Of a stretch of DNA of 41,502 bases, positions 8,948-17,506 are shown one piece after another. The first letter of the stretch is position 1. Each line of letters starts with the position of its first letter. Source of the stretch: an uncultured Prevotellaceae bacterium. GTDB taxonomy: Bacteria > Bacteroidota > Bacteroidia > Bacteroidales > Muribaculaceae. The position numbers and the translations under genes were made by a program. Below the pieces are notes generated by a model, which made no database searches, was not told the origin of the DNA, and worked only from the letters and a program-made list of their open reading frames with translations. Location: positions 1 to 41,502 of the forward strand of contig CAMYUW010000022.1 of assembly GCA_947302275.1 (NCBI GenBank), in the 5' to 3' direction.

Positions 8948-10288
8948 ATGTTCAACAAGAAGTTTTTCTACATTATTCTATTAATGTTATTCGGCGGTGT
9001 CTTGAGCGCCCAGGCCCAATTGAAGTTGTCGCTCGATGAGTGCATCCGCATCGCCCTTAACGAGAATCCCACCATCAAGGTACAGGAGATGGAAATCACC
9101 CGTGTGGACTACAGCCACAAGGAGGCACTGGGACAACTGCTCCCTACCATCAATCTGGCGGGACAGTACCAGCGTAACCTGTCGTTGCAGACAATGTACA
9201 TGGACACCGAAGCTGGAACAATGGCTATCAAGATGGGTAGCGACAACACCCATACGGCAGGTTTCCAGGCACAGATTCCGCTGGTCGTGCCCCAACTGTG
9301 GAAATCCATCAAGCTGAGCGAGAACCAGATTCTGCAGAACGTGGAGAAAGCCCGCGCCAACAAGCTGTCACTGGTGAACCAGGTCGAGAAGGCCTATTAC
9401 GCCCTGCTGCTGGCGATGGACAGCAAGCGCGTCATCGAGGAGAACCACGCCACGGCCAAGTTGAACGCCGACATCTTTCAAAAGAAATACGAGCTGGGCG
9501 CCGCATCAGAGTATGACGTGCTGCGTGCCAATGTCGCCGTGACCAACTTGGAGCCCTCGATTCTTGAGGCCGAGAACTCCATCAACGCCCTGTTGTTCCA
9601 GTTGAAGGTCCTCATGGGCATGGATGTGCGCACGGAAATCGCTCCGAGCCAGGAACTGAATGACTTCAGGGGCGAGATGTATGCCCGAGCCCTGAACAAT
9701 ACACTGGGTGCCGACACGACCCTGGCCAACAACACCAGCCTGAAGGCAATGGACCTGCAGACCGATTATCTGAAAAAGGCTCTCGACGTGCAGAAGATGG
9801 CCTGGTACCCCACCCTCACGGGTAGCGCCAGTCTGATGTGGCACTCGATGAACAACGGCAGTCCCTTCTCCGGACTGCGATGGAGCCGCGCTTCGAATGT
9901 GGGTCTGGCTATCGCCTTCCCCATCTTCCAGGGCGGCCAGCGCTACTACAAGCAGAAACAGGCCGAAATCGCTGTCGAGGAGATGAAGTGGCAGCGCGAA
10001 AACCTGGAGCGCAGCCTGCACATGCAGGTGGCCACCCAGAACGATGTCATCGTCAAGAACCTCAAGCAGATCGAGAGTAACGAGGCAGGTGTGACCATGG
10101 CACAGAAGGCCAACGACATCATGCAGCAGAGCTTTAAGATCGGGGCAGCCTCGTTCATTCAGCTGCGCGACACCGAGGATGCTCTGATGGCAGCCCGACT
10201 CGCCTATTACCAAGCTATCTATAACTATCTTGTTGCCGAGAGCGACCTGGAGTTTGTGCTGGGCAATACTCACTATGTAAGGAATTAA
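8948..10288 (+). CDS. TolC-family outer-membrane efflux channel
   Basis: The outer-membrane component of the tripartite RND efflux system. I place the start at 8948 (MFNKKFFYIILLMLFGG), giving 446 residues; a longer in-frame start at 8894 would overlap the regulator and bury the signal peptide. The signal peptide ends near AQAQ. The mature protein begins LKLSLDECIRIALNENPTIK, the standard first helix of an OEP repeat, and a second repeat begins with long helices around residue 215 onward; the C-terminal half contains FPIFQGGQRYYKQKQAEIAVEE and SFIQLRDTEDALMAARL. These are typical of TolC-like proteins. The gene lies 38 bases ahead of the adaptor gene. Confidence 0.93.
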   Translation: MFNKKFFYIILLMLFGGVLSAQAQLKLSLDECIRIALNENPTIKVQEMEITRVDYSHKEALGQLLPTINLAGQYQRNLSLQTMYMDTEAGTMAIKMGSDNTHTAGFQAQIPLVVPQLWKSIKLSENQILQNVEKARANKLSLVNQVEKAYYALLLAMDSKRVIEENHATAKLNADIFQKKYELGAASEYDVLRANVAVTNLEPSILEAENSINALLFQLKVLMGMDVRTEIAPSQELNDFRGEMYARALNNTLGADTTLANNTSLKAMDLQTDYLKKALDVQKMAWYPTLTGSASLMWHSMNNGSPFSGLRWSRASNVGLAIAFPIFQGGQRYYKQKQAEIAVEEMKWQRENLERSLHMQVATQNDVIVKNLKQIESNEAGVTMAQKANDIMQQSFKIGAASFIQLRDTEDALMAARLAYYQAIYNYLVAESDLEFVLGNTHYVRN

Positions 10289-10326
10289 GAGTTAGAAATT
10301 AACATCAACAACATATCAAAAAAGTA

Positions 10327-11340
10327 ATGAAGACAAAGAAATTTTTACCGATTGTGATGCTCATGCTGGTGCTGGCATCATGTTCCAGCAAAGATGACAA
10401 AAAGGCAACTCAAGTGAAAGAAGAACTGCCTATTGTCGAGGTAGTGACCATCGGTGAGGAAGCCGTGAAGCAGACAAGCGAGTACACGGGAACGGTTGAG
10501 GCCTTCAAGACCAACAACATCTCGTCGAACAGCGGTGCGCGCATCAAACGCATCCTGGTTGATGTGGGTTCTCGTGTGTCCCGTGGCCAGCGCTTGGTTA
10601 TCCTTGACGATGTAAACATCGCCCAGCAGCAGATTGCCCTTGCCAACACCAAGCGTGAATTGGACCGCGCCCGTGAACTGGTAAAGATTGGCGGCGGCAC
10701 ACAGCAGGCAGTGGACCAGTTGCAGGCACAGTACGATGCCACGGCACGCGCCATCCGCACCATGCAGGAAAACACGGTGCTCACCTCACCCGTGAGCGGC
10801 GTGGTAACTGCCAAGAACTATGATGCCGGCGATCTGCCCGCAGGACTTCCCGTGCTCACCATCGAACAGCAACAGCCGCTCAAGGTTATCGTCAATGTGA
10901 ACGAGAGCGAGTACCCCAAAGTGAAACGCGGTATGCCCGTGACGGTGAAGTTTGATACCTATGGTGACGAGACCTTCAACGGTCAGGTTTACCTGATTCA
11001 TCCCACCATTGACGCCACCAGCCGCACCTTCCAGGTGGAGGTAGCCATCACCAACCGCAATGACAAGGTGCGCACCGGCATGTTTGCCCGTGTGAACTTC
11101 AACTACGGCACGACCCACAGCGTTGTCGTTCCTGACCGCGCTGTGCAGAAGCAGGTGGGCTCAGGCGTGCGTTACGTCTGGGTTTACCAGGGCGGTGAAG
11201 TTGAATTCCGCGAGTTAGAGTTGGGTCAGCGTCTGGAAGATCGCTATGAGGTCAAGGGTGGTCTTGTTCCTGGCGCCCAGGTGGTTATCTCTGGCGCATC
11301 ACGCCTGCAAGACGGTGCTAAAGTTCAACTCAAGAAGTAA
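10327..11340 (+). CDS. RND efflux periplasmic adaptor (membrane fusion lipoprotein)
   Basis: A 337-residue adaptor of the AcrA/HlyD type that bridges the inner-membrane pump and the outer-membrane channel. The N-terminus is a lipoprotein signal (MKTKKFLPIVMLMLVLASC) with the lipidated Cys at residue 19. A biotinyl-lipoyl half (EYTGTVEAFKTNNISS, with VDVGSRVSRGQRLVILDD) precedes a short helical hairpin (about 95-140), then the second lipoyl half (VLTSPVSGVVTAKNYDAGDL), a beta-barrel domain and the membrane-proximal domain (VVPDRAVQKQ, then VVISGASRLQDGAKVQ). The hairpin is short, as expected for AcrA-like partners in this phylum. It sits between the channel and pump genes. Confidence 0.94.
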   Translation: MKTKKFLPIVMLMLVLASCSSKDDKKATQVKEELPIVEVVTIGEEAVKQTSEYTGTVEAFKTNNISSNSGARIKRILVDVGSRVSRGQRLVILDDVNIAQQQIALANTKRELDRARELVKIGGGTQQAVDQLQAQYDATARAIRTMQENTVLTSPVSGVVTAKNYDAGDLPAGLPVLTIEQQQPLKVIVNVNESEYPKVKRGMPVTVKFDTYGDETFNGQVYLIHPTIDATSRTFQVEVAITNRNDKVRTGMFARVNFNYGTTHSVVVPDRAVQKQVGSGVRYVWVYQGGEVEFRELELGQRLEDRYEVKGGLVPGAQVVISGASRLQDGAKVQLKK

Positions 11341-11370
11341 ATCAAGTTTTGCCGGTTGCAGATATTGAAG

Positions 11371-11420
11371 GTTAGAGGTTAGATAGTTCAAGATAATCAA
11401 GACCTAATGTTCAAGATAGA
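11371..11420 (+). repeat. Degenerate short direct repeats between adaptor and pump genes
   Basis: The 114-base spacer between adaptor and pump contains GGTTAGAGGTTAGATAG followed by two copies of GTTCAAGATA (11386-11395 and 11409-11418). It resembles the low-complexity TTAG-type spacer at 24503-24537. Function unknown. Confidence 0.5.
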
Positions 11421-11454
11421 GCAATCAGTGAGACCTATTCAATAGATTTCAATT

Positions 11455-14400
11455 ATGAGTTTATATTCCAGTTCAGTAAAACGACCAGTGACCACGGTCC
11501 TCATTTTCGTGGCACTGATTGTGCTGGGTCTGTTCTCGCTACGGAGCCTGCCCATCGACCTGTTCCCCGACGTGGAGACCAACACCATCATGGTGATGAC
11601 CAGTTATGCGGGAACCAGTGCGTCGGACATTGAGCAGAACGTGACCCGCCCGCTCGAGAACACACTCAACTCGGTGGAGCACCTGAAGCACATCACCTCC
11701 AACAGCCGTGAGAATGTGTCGGTTGTGACCCTTGAGTTTGAATACGGTTATGACATCGAGTCGTTGACCAACGATGTGCGAGACAAACTCGACATGGTAT
11801 CGAGCATGTTGCCCGATGATGCCAATACGCCTATCATCTTCAAGTTCAGCAGCGACATGATTCCCATCGTGCTGCTGTCGGTGCAGGCCGAACAGAGCAT
11901 GCCCGGTTTGTATAAGATTCTCGACGAGAACGTCGCCAACCCGTTGGCACGTGTCGATGGTGTGGGTTCGGTATCTATTGCAGGTGCACCCAAGCGTGAG
12001 GTTCACGTTTATCTGGACCCGCTGCGCATGGAGGCTTACAACCTGAGCGTAGAGACTGTTGCCACCCTTATTGGAGCCGAGAACCGCAATATCCCTGGTG
12101 GTACGTTTGATATCGGTAATGAGACTTACCCCCTGCGTGTGCAGGGCGAATTCTCTGACCCGCAGCAGATGGGTAATATCGTCGTTGGCATGTCGCCCCT
12201 GGGCGGTGTCGTTCACCTGAAGGACGTGGCCCGCATCGACGATTCGCTCGAGGAGCGCGCCCAGGAGAGTTACAGCAACGGCCAGAAGGGTGCCATGATT
12301 ATCGTTCAAAAGCAGTCAGGTGCCAACTCGGTGCAGATTTCTGAGAAGATTGCCAAAGAGCTGCCCAAGATCCAAAAGAACTTGCCCAGTGATATCAAGT
12401 TGGGCTACATCGTCGATACGAGCGACAACATCCGCAACACCATCGGCTCGTTGGTCGAGACCGTGTTGTTCGCATTGTTGTTCGTAGGTATCGTGGTGTT
12501 TGTGTTCCTGGGACGCTGGCGTGCAACCGTCATCGTGCTGGTGACCATCCCTATCTCACTGATTGCCTCGTTTATCTACCTGTATGCGACCGGCAATTCG
12601 CTGAACATCGTGTCACTGTCGGCCTTGTCTATCGCCATCGGTATGGTGGTCGATGACGCCATTGTGGTGCTTGAGAACGTGACGACGCACATCGAACGCG
12701 GCTCGGCACCCATGCAGGCTGCCGTCAACGGTACCAACGAGGTCGCCCTCTCGGTAATGGCATCTACCTTGACGCTGATTGCCGTGTTCTTCCCGCTGAC
12801 CCTGGTTAAGGGTATGACCGGTGTGCTGTTCAAGCAGCTGGGTTGGATGGTGACCATCATGATGGTGCTGTCACTGATCTGCGCCTTGATGTTGACCCCC
12901 ATGCTGTGTTGGCGCCTGCTGCGCCTCAACGTGGGTGACACCAAGATTTTCCAGAAGGTGTATGGTCCTATCCTCAAGGTGCTGAACAAAATCGACGACT
13001 TCTATGCCAAGGTGCTCGACAAGTGCGTGGCCCATCGCTGGATCACCACAGCAACCGCCCTCGGTATCTTTGTCGCCTCGATGTTCCTGATGAAATTCAT
13101 CGGTACCGAGTTCTTCCCCACCAATGACAACAGCCGTCTGGGTGTTCAGTTGGAGTTGCCCATCGGTTCCCGCGTAGATCTGGCCAAGGACGTCAGCGAG
13201 CGGCTCTATAAGGAGTGGACCGTGAAGTACCCCGAGATCAAAGTGTTTAACTACCGTGTGGGTCAAGCGAGCAGCGACAACATGTTCGCCTCGATGCAGG
13301 ACAATGGTTCCCACATCATCTCGATGAATATCACCCTGGTGGATGCCGACAAGCGTAAGCGAGGCATCGTTGAGATTGCCGGCATGATGCGTCAAGACCT
13401 GAAGAACTATCCCGAGTTGAAGAAAGCGATGGTGAACGTCGGTGGTTCGCGTGGTGGCGGCATGAGCGGCCAGAATATGCTCAGCTATGAGATTTATGGC
13501 TATGACTTCACCAAGACCGACAGCGTTGCCCAGAGGCTGAAGCGCATTCTCGAGAAAGTGCCCGGTGCTGCTGACATCAACATCAGCCGCAGCGACTATC
13601 AGCCTGAGTATCATGTGGACTTCGACCGTGAGAAGCTGGCGATGTACGGTCTGAACCTGAGTAGTGCCGCTACTGCCGTGCGTAACCGCATCAACGGCAC
13701 GACGGCAAGCTACTTCCGCGAGGACGGTATGGAGTATGACATCAAGGTGATGTATGACCCCGAGCACCGCCGCAGTATCACCGACATCGAGAACATCATG
13801 CTCTATAACGCGATGGGCACGGGTGTCCGCCTCAAGGAGGTAGGAACCGTCACCGAGCAGTTCTATCCGCCCAACATCGAGCGTAAGGACCGCGAACGTA
13901 TCATCACCGTATCGACTGTTGTTCAAGAGCGTCCCATGAGTGAAGTTATCGCCGATGCCCAGCCGCTGATCGACAATATGGACAAGCCTGGCGATGTCAT
14001 CATCCAGCTGAGCGGTAGCTACGAGGATCAGCAGGATTCGTTCGGCGACCTGGGATTGCTGGGTCTGCTCATCATCCTGCTCGTGTATATGGTCATGGCC
14101 GGCCAGTTTGAGTCGTTCACCTATCCCGGAATTATCATGACCTCAATTCTGTTCGCATTCTCGGGTATCGTCATCATCCTGTTGCTCACGGGTACCAACC
14201 TGAACATCATGTCGATGATCGGTGGTATTATGCTGATCGGTATTGTAGTGAAAAACGGTATCGTGCTCATTGACTATATCAACCTGAACCGCGAACGAGG
14301 CATGAGCATTCGCCGCGCCGTTATCAACGGTGGTCACTCGCGTCTGCGTCCTGTGCTCATGACCTCAATGACCACTATCCTGGGTATGGTGCCCATGGCA

Positions 14401-14565
14401 GTAGGTACGGGTGTGGGTAGCGAGATGTGGCGCCCGATGGGTACCGCCGTAATCGGTGGTCTAGCCATGTCCACATTGATGACCCTGCTGTTCGTGCCCA
14501 CGATGTACACCATCTTCGCGCTGACCGGCATCCGCCGCACCCGCAAGAAACTACACGAAAAATAA
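11455..14565 (+). CDS. RND multidrug efflux pump, AcrB-like inner-membrane transporter
   Basis: A 1036-residue proton-driven RND transporter, normal length for the AcrB/HAE1 group. It has the N-terminal transmembrane helix (VKRPVTTVLIFVALIVLGLF), the porter segment FPDVETNTIMVMTSYAGTSA, a first TM block with IAIGMVVDDAIVVLENV holding the proton-relay pair Asp400/Asp401, and a second porter/docking half. The second TM block contains Lys933 in IGIVVKNGIVLIDYIN, equivalent to the relay Lys of AcrB. The C-terminus is short and basic. It forms the tripartite system with the two upstream genes. The substrate cannot be read from the sequence. Confidence 0.95.
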   Translation: MSLYSSSVKRPVTTVLIFVALIVLGLFSLRSLPIDLFPDVETNTIMVMTSYAGTSASDIEQNVTRPLENTLNSVEHLKHITSNSRENVSVVTLEFEYGYDIESLTNDVRDKLDMVSSMLPDDANTPIIFKFSSDMIPIVLLSVQAEQSMPGLYKILDENVANPLARVDGVGSVSIAGAPKREVHVYLDPLRMEAYNLSVETVATLIGAENRNIPGGTFDIGNETYPLRVQGEFSDPQQMGNIVVGMSPLGGVVHLKDVARIDDSLEERAQESYSNGQKGAMIIVQKQSGANSVQISEKIAKELPKIQKNLPSDIKLGYIVDTSDNIRNTIGSLVETVLFALLFVGIVVFVFLGRWRATVIVLVTIPISLIASFIYLYATGNSLNIVSLSALSIAIGMVVDDAIVVLENVTTHIERGSAPMQAAVNGTNEVALSVMASTLTLIAVFFPLTLVKGMTGVLFKQLGWMVTIMMVLSLICALMLTPMLCWRLLRLNVGDTKIFQKVYGPILKVLNKIDDFYAKVLDKCVAHRWITTATALGIFVASMFLMKFIGTEFFPTNDNSRLGVQLELPIGSRVDLAKDVSERLYKEWTVKYPEIKVFNYRVGQASSDNMFASMQDNGSHIISMNITLVDADKRKRGIVEIAGMMRQDLKNYPELKKAMVNVGGSRGGGMSGQNMLSYEIYGYDFTKTDSVAQRLKRILEKVPGAADINISRSDYQPEYHVDFDREKLAMYGLNLSSAATAVRNRINGTTASYFREDGMEYDIKVMYDPEHRRSITDIENIMLYNAMGTGVRLKEVGTVTEQFYPPNIERKDRERIITVSTVVQERPMSEVIADAQPLIDNMDKPGDVIIQLSGSYEDQQDSFGDLGLLGLLIILLVYMVMAGQFESFTYPGIIMTSILFAFSGIVIILLLTGTNLNIMSMIGGIMLIGIVVKNGIVLIDYINLNRERGMSIRRAVINGGHSRLRPVLMTSMTTILGMVPMAVGTGVGSEMWRPMGTAVIGGLAMSTLMTLLFVPTMYTIFALTGIRRTRKKLHEK

Positions 14566-14664
14566 CAGTAACAACCGAAGGAAAACAATAAGTACTACAT
14601 ATTGATCTATAACAGATTGTATTTATTGTTTTCCTTTTCCCAAATCTCAATAAAACAGGAAGAA

Positions 14665-14958
14665 ATGAAAGCGATATTTATAGCCTTTGACGAGGCCTAC
14701 TACGACCGCATCGTCGAGAAATTGCACCTGCTCAACTGCCGCGGCTTCACCGGCTGGCGAGAGGTGCAGGGACGCGGCAGCAAGACGGGTGAACCCCATT
14801 ATGCCACCCACGCCTGGCCCTCAATCGCCTCGGCAATCCTCACCGTTGTTGACGACCGCCGCGTGGACGTCGTCCTCGACGAGTTGCACCAGATGGACCT
14901 CGCGACCCCCAAACTAGGCCTCCGCGCCTTCGTCCTCCCCGTGGAGCGCACCATCTAA
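14665..14958 (+). CDS. Small PII-like protein linked to the RND operon
   Basis: A 97-residue protein with no signal peptide. I chose ATG 14665, which is preceded by an A-rich stretch, over an upstream in-frame start at 14602 that would add a leader ending in hydrophobic residues. The pattern of beta-alpha-beta repeats (MKAIFIAFDEAYYDRIVEKL, then RGFTGWREVQGRG, ASAILTVVDDRRVDVVLDEL and LGLRAFVLPVERT) resembles the ferredoxin-like PII/GlnB fold, as in small PII-like proteins found beside transporter genes in Bacteroidetes. The uridylylation loop of true GlnB is absent. It lies about 100 bases after the pump gene and is probably the last gene of the operon. A sensory or regulatory role toward the pump is inference. 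Confidence 0.6.
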   Translation: MKAIFIAFDEAYYDRIVEKLHLLNCRGFTGWREVQGRGSKTGEPHYATHAWPSIASAILTVVDDRRVDVVLDELHQMDLATPKLGLRAFVLPVERTI

Positions 14959-14987
14959 CCCCGCCCCCACAGATTTAAGAAAAAAGC

Positions 14988-15161
14988 GCTGTGTCATAAT
15001 AGGTCTCTGGCTTTTTGATCGGCCTGACGGCCGAGAAATTAAACAAAAATTTATATAAAGATTAAAACAAGACGACATTTTTATTTAATTTTATTAATAA
15101 TTTTGCTTAATTTCTCGCGCAACGCGCGATTCAATTTGCGACAAATGAATTATGACACAGC
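14988..15161. repeat. Foldback (MITE-like) intergenic element
   Basis: A nested set of inverted repeats. The outer 13-bp arms are GCTGTGTCATAAT (14988-15000) and ATTATGACACAGC (15149-15161). Inner 11-bp arms are CGAGAAATTAA (15032-15042) and TTAATTTCTCG (15107-15117). Two short GC hairpins flank the inner arms, TCGGCC/GGCCGA (15019-15034) and TCGCGC/GCGCGA (15115-15129). No ORF of note and no obvious target duplication are visible. It may be a non-autonomous mobile element or a structured RNA. The region between the PII-like and porin genes (14959-15237) is otherwise AT-rich. Confidence 0.55.
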
Positions 15162-15197
15162 CACTGCGCCTCAACAATGCAATAAAAACTTTTTTTC

Positions 15198-15228
15198 TTG
15201 TCATTGTATTCGGCTTGCACTATCTTTG
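15198..15228 (+). promoter_or_regulatory. Promoter of the porin-like gene
   Basis: -33 TTG (15198-15200) and -7 TATCTTTG (15221-15228), spacer 20. The ATG at 15238 follows only 9 bases later, so the transcript should have almost no leader. This also argues against the upstream TTG start at 15103. Confidence 0.7.
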
Positions 15229-15237
15229 TCGGTTGAA

Positions 15238-17241
15238 ATGAAGAGATGTCTTGTCATATTGTCCTTGATGGTGATGGCTATGGCGGCTAATGTGGCCGTG
15301 GCTCAGTTCACGCAGGAGCATTCCAAGCCCGCTAAGACGAAGAAGCAGCGGGTGGAACCGTCATTTGCATGGAGCGTGAGCGAGCCGCTGGGCCTGCACT
15401 ATCCATCGACCATCGATACTATCCATCTGGATTATCACCGCACGATGGTGCCGTCGATGGTGAGCGACGCGTGGCTGACCACAGGCAACTATGGTGCACC
15501 TGGGCAGGACCAGATTTTCTTTAACCGACCTGTGACGAGTGAATTCTTCTTTGAGGACGCCATCGGTGCATGGATGCACAACACGGGCACCATGCGCTAC
15601 TACAACACGCGCATTCCCATGACGCTGCTCAGCCACTCGACAGGTGGCGACAAGTACAGCAATCTGGACCGCACTCAAATGGAATTCTCGGGCAATGTGG
15701 ACCGCAAGACCCAGGTGGGCGGCGGCATTGACTACATCTACAGCAAGGGATCATACGACATGCAGGCCGACAAGGACTTCACATGGCGCCTGTTCGGATC
15801 TCACATGGGTGACCGTTACGAGGTACAGACGTTCTTCAACCACTATAACTACACGACCAAGGAGAGCGGCGGAATCACCGACGACCGCTTTATCACCGAC
15901 CCTGCCGAAGTGCAGGGCGGCGAGACCCGTGTGGACAACAAGAGTATTCCCACCCTGCTGAGCAGTGCCCACAACCACCTGGAGGGTAGCCAGCTGTACC
16001 TGAACCAGCGATACAAGGTGGGTTTCTACCGCTATCGCCGCGACAGCATCACCGACACGGTGATTGACCGTACCTATGTCCCCGTGACGAGTTTCATCTG
16101 GACACTGGACTTCAAGCATGCCAAACACCAGTTCCTGAACAGCAACGGATATGAGGACACCACCTACTTTGATCAGACCTACCTGGGTCTGGGTGGTACC
16201 GACGAGAAGACCAGTTTCTGGCGCTTGCGCAACACGGTAGGCGTGTCGATGCTGGAAGGGTTTAACAAGTATGCCAAGTTCGGGTTTGCCGTCTATGGCA
16301 CCCACGAGGTAAGACGCTATACCCAGGTGACCGACAGCGTGACAGGCGGCGTGCTGCCCGATAAGCTTGACGTCATTCCCGCCATCGTGCCTCATCGTGT
16401 GACTCAGAATCTGCTGTGGCTGGGCGGTCAGCTCACCAAACAACGCGGCTCGCTGCTGCGCTACAACGCCACAGCCCAATTTGGCGTGCTGGGCGACGCT
16501 GCAGGCGAAGTGGATATCTCCGGTGACGTGACCACGCGCTTTAAACTGCTTGGCGATACGGTGAGTGTCAAGGGCTACGGCTATTTCAAGAATCTGGCTG
16601 TGCCCTATCTGCTGAATAACTTTGTTTCCAACCACTTTGTTTGGGAAAACGATTTCTCCATGACCAAGCGTGTACGCGTGGGCGGCGAACTGGACATTCC
16701 CTTCTCGTGGACTAACGTCAATGTGGGCTATGAGACCCTAACCGACTACATCTATTGGGATGCCGATGGCCTGCCCGCCCAGCATGGCGGCGCCATCCAC
16801 GTGCTGAGTGCCCAATGGCGACAAGGCCTCCACTTCAAGGCCTTTAACTGGGAGAATCGCGTGACATTGCAGACAAGCAGTAACGAGCAGGTGTTGCCGC
16901 TACCCAAATTCGCAATCTACAGCAACCTGTACGCTACATTTACTATAGCCCACGTGCTGCATGTGCAGATAGGTGTTGACGGCAACTACTACACCAAGTA
17001 CTATGCCCCCGCCTACAATCCCGCCACGATGACTTTCCACAGCCAGCAGGAACAGCAGTGCGGCAACTTCGCTATCATGAACCTGTATGCTAACTTCAAG
17101 ATGAAGCAGGCCCGTTTCTTCGTCGCTTGGACCCATTTCAACCAAAAGGTCCACAGCGGTGATGCCTACTTCGCCACACCGCATTACCCCCTTAACCCTG
17201 CCCGCCTGCAGGTGGGCGTGTCAGTCAACTTTGTGAACTGA
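15238..17241 (+). CDS. Putative outer-membrane porin (Porin_10-like beta-barrel)
   Basis: A 667-residue outer-membrane protein. The start is set at ATG 15238 (MKRCLVILSLMVMAMAANVAVAQ), which gives a clean signal peptide and fits the promoter just upstream; an upstream in-frame TTG would place 45 residues ahead of it. The mature protein resembles the Bacteroidetes putative porin family PF14121: N-terminal WSVSEPLGLHYPSTIDT, then alternating aromatic/polar strands with features such as GAWMHNTGTMRYYNTRIP and FVAWTHFNQKVH near the C-terminus. The final residues (RLQVGVSVNFVN) end in a barrel strand. It is likely monocistronic. The transported substrate is unknown. Confidence 0.8.
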   Translation: MKRCLVILSLMVMAMAANVAVAQFTQEHSKPAKTKKQRVEPSFAWSVSEPLGLHYPSTIDTIHLDYHRTMVPSMVSDAWLTTGNYGAPGQDQIFFNRPVTSEFFFEDAIGAWMHNTGTMRYYNTRIPMTLLSHSTGGDKYSNLDRTQMEFSGNVDRKTQVGGGIDYIYSKGSYDMQADKDFTWRLFGSHMGDRYEVQTFFNHYNYTTKESGGITDDRFITDPAEVQGGETRVDNKSIPTLLSSAHNHLEGSQLYLNQRYKVGFYRYRRDSITDTVIDRTYVPVTSFIWTLDFKHAKHQFLNSNGYEDTTYFDQTYLGLGGTDEKTSFWRLRNTVGVSMLEGFNKYAKFGFAVYGTHEVRRYTQVTDSVTGGVLPDKLDVIPAIVPHRVTQNLLWLGGQLTKQRGSLLRYNATAQFGVLGDAAGEVDISGDVTTRFKLLGDTVSVKGYGYFKNLAVPYLLNNFVSNHFVWENDFSMTKRVRVGGELDIPFSWTNVNVGYETLTDYIYWDADGLPAQHGGAIHVLSAQWRQGLHFKAFNWENRVTLQTSSNEQVLPLPKFAIYSNLYATFTIAHVLHVQIGVDGNYYTKYYAPAYNPATMTFHSQQEQQCGNFAIMNLYANFKMKQARFFVAWTHFNQKVHSGDAYFATPHYPLNPARLQVGVSVNFVN

Positions 17242-17263
17242 TCTTCACTTGTTTTTATTTTTT
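17233..17263 (+). terminator. Possible terminator after the porin-like gene
   Basis: A short stem GTGAA/TTCAC (17233-17237, 17244-17248) overlapping the stop codon is followed by a T-rich run (TTGTTTTTATTTTTT). The stem is short. The remaining gap to 17506 is AT-rich, with a second weak TTTTTTCG/CGAAAAAA pairing at 17266-17297 and the promoter at 17417. Confidence 0.4.
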
Positions 17264-17416
17264 CGTTTTTTCGTGGCTACACGTGCATTCGAAAAAAGGA
17301 AAAATCGGGAAAAAACATGAATTAGCTGTGTAGTGTGAAGAGTCTCACCCTCATGCCCAGACCCAACACTATTTTAACACACATAACTTAGGTTTTTGCT
17401 TGTCTGCAGTGATGTC

Positions 17417-17447
17417 TTTGTTGTTTGAAAAAAAATGTGTAATTTTG
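17417..17447 (+). promoter_or_regulatory. Promoter of the aminotransferase gene
   Basis: -33 TTTG (17417-17420) and -7 TAATTTTG (17440-17447) with a 19-base spacer, about 60 bases before the ATG. Confidence 0.7.
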
Positions 17448-17506
17448 TCGGCCGAAGCTAACAACAAATATCATTAACAAGCAACTAAAAGAAAATCAAA
17501 CTAATT

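Noticed and set aside
12871..13926. Long open frame on the minus strand opposite the RND pump gene
   Set aside because: High-GC codon bias of the real gene leaves antisense frames open; composition is rich in His and Val with no recognisable fold.
15103..15237. Upstream TTG start of the porin-like gene
   Set aside because: It lies within the foldback element and upstream of the promoter; ATG 15238 gives a proper signal peptide.
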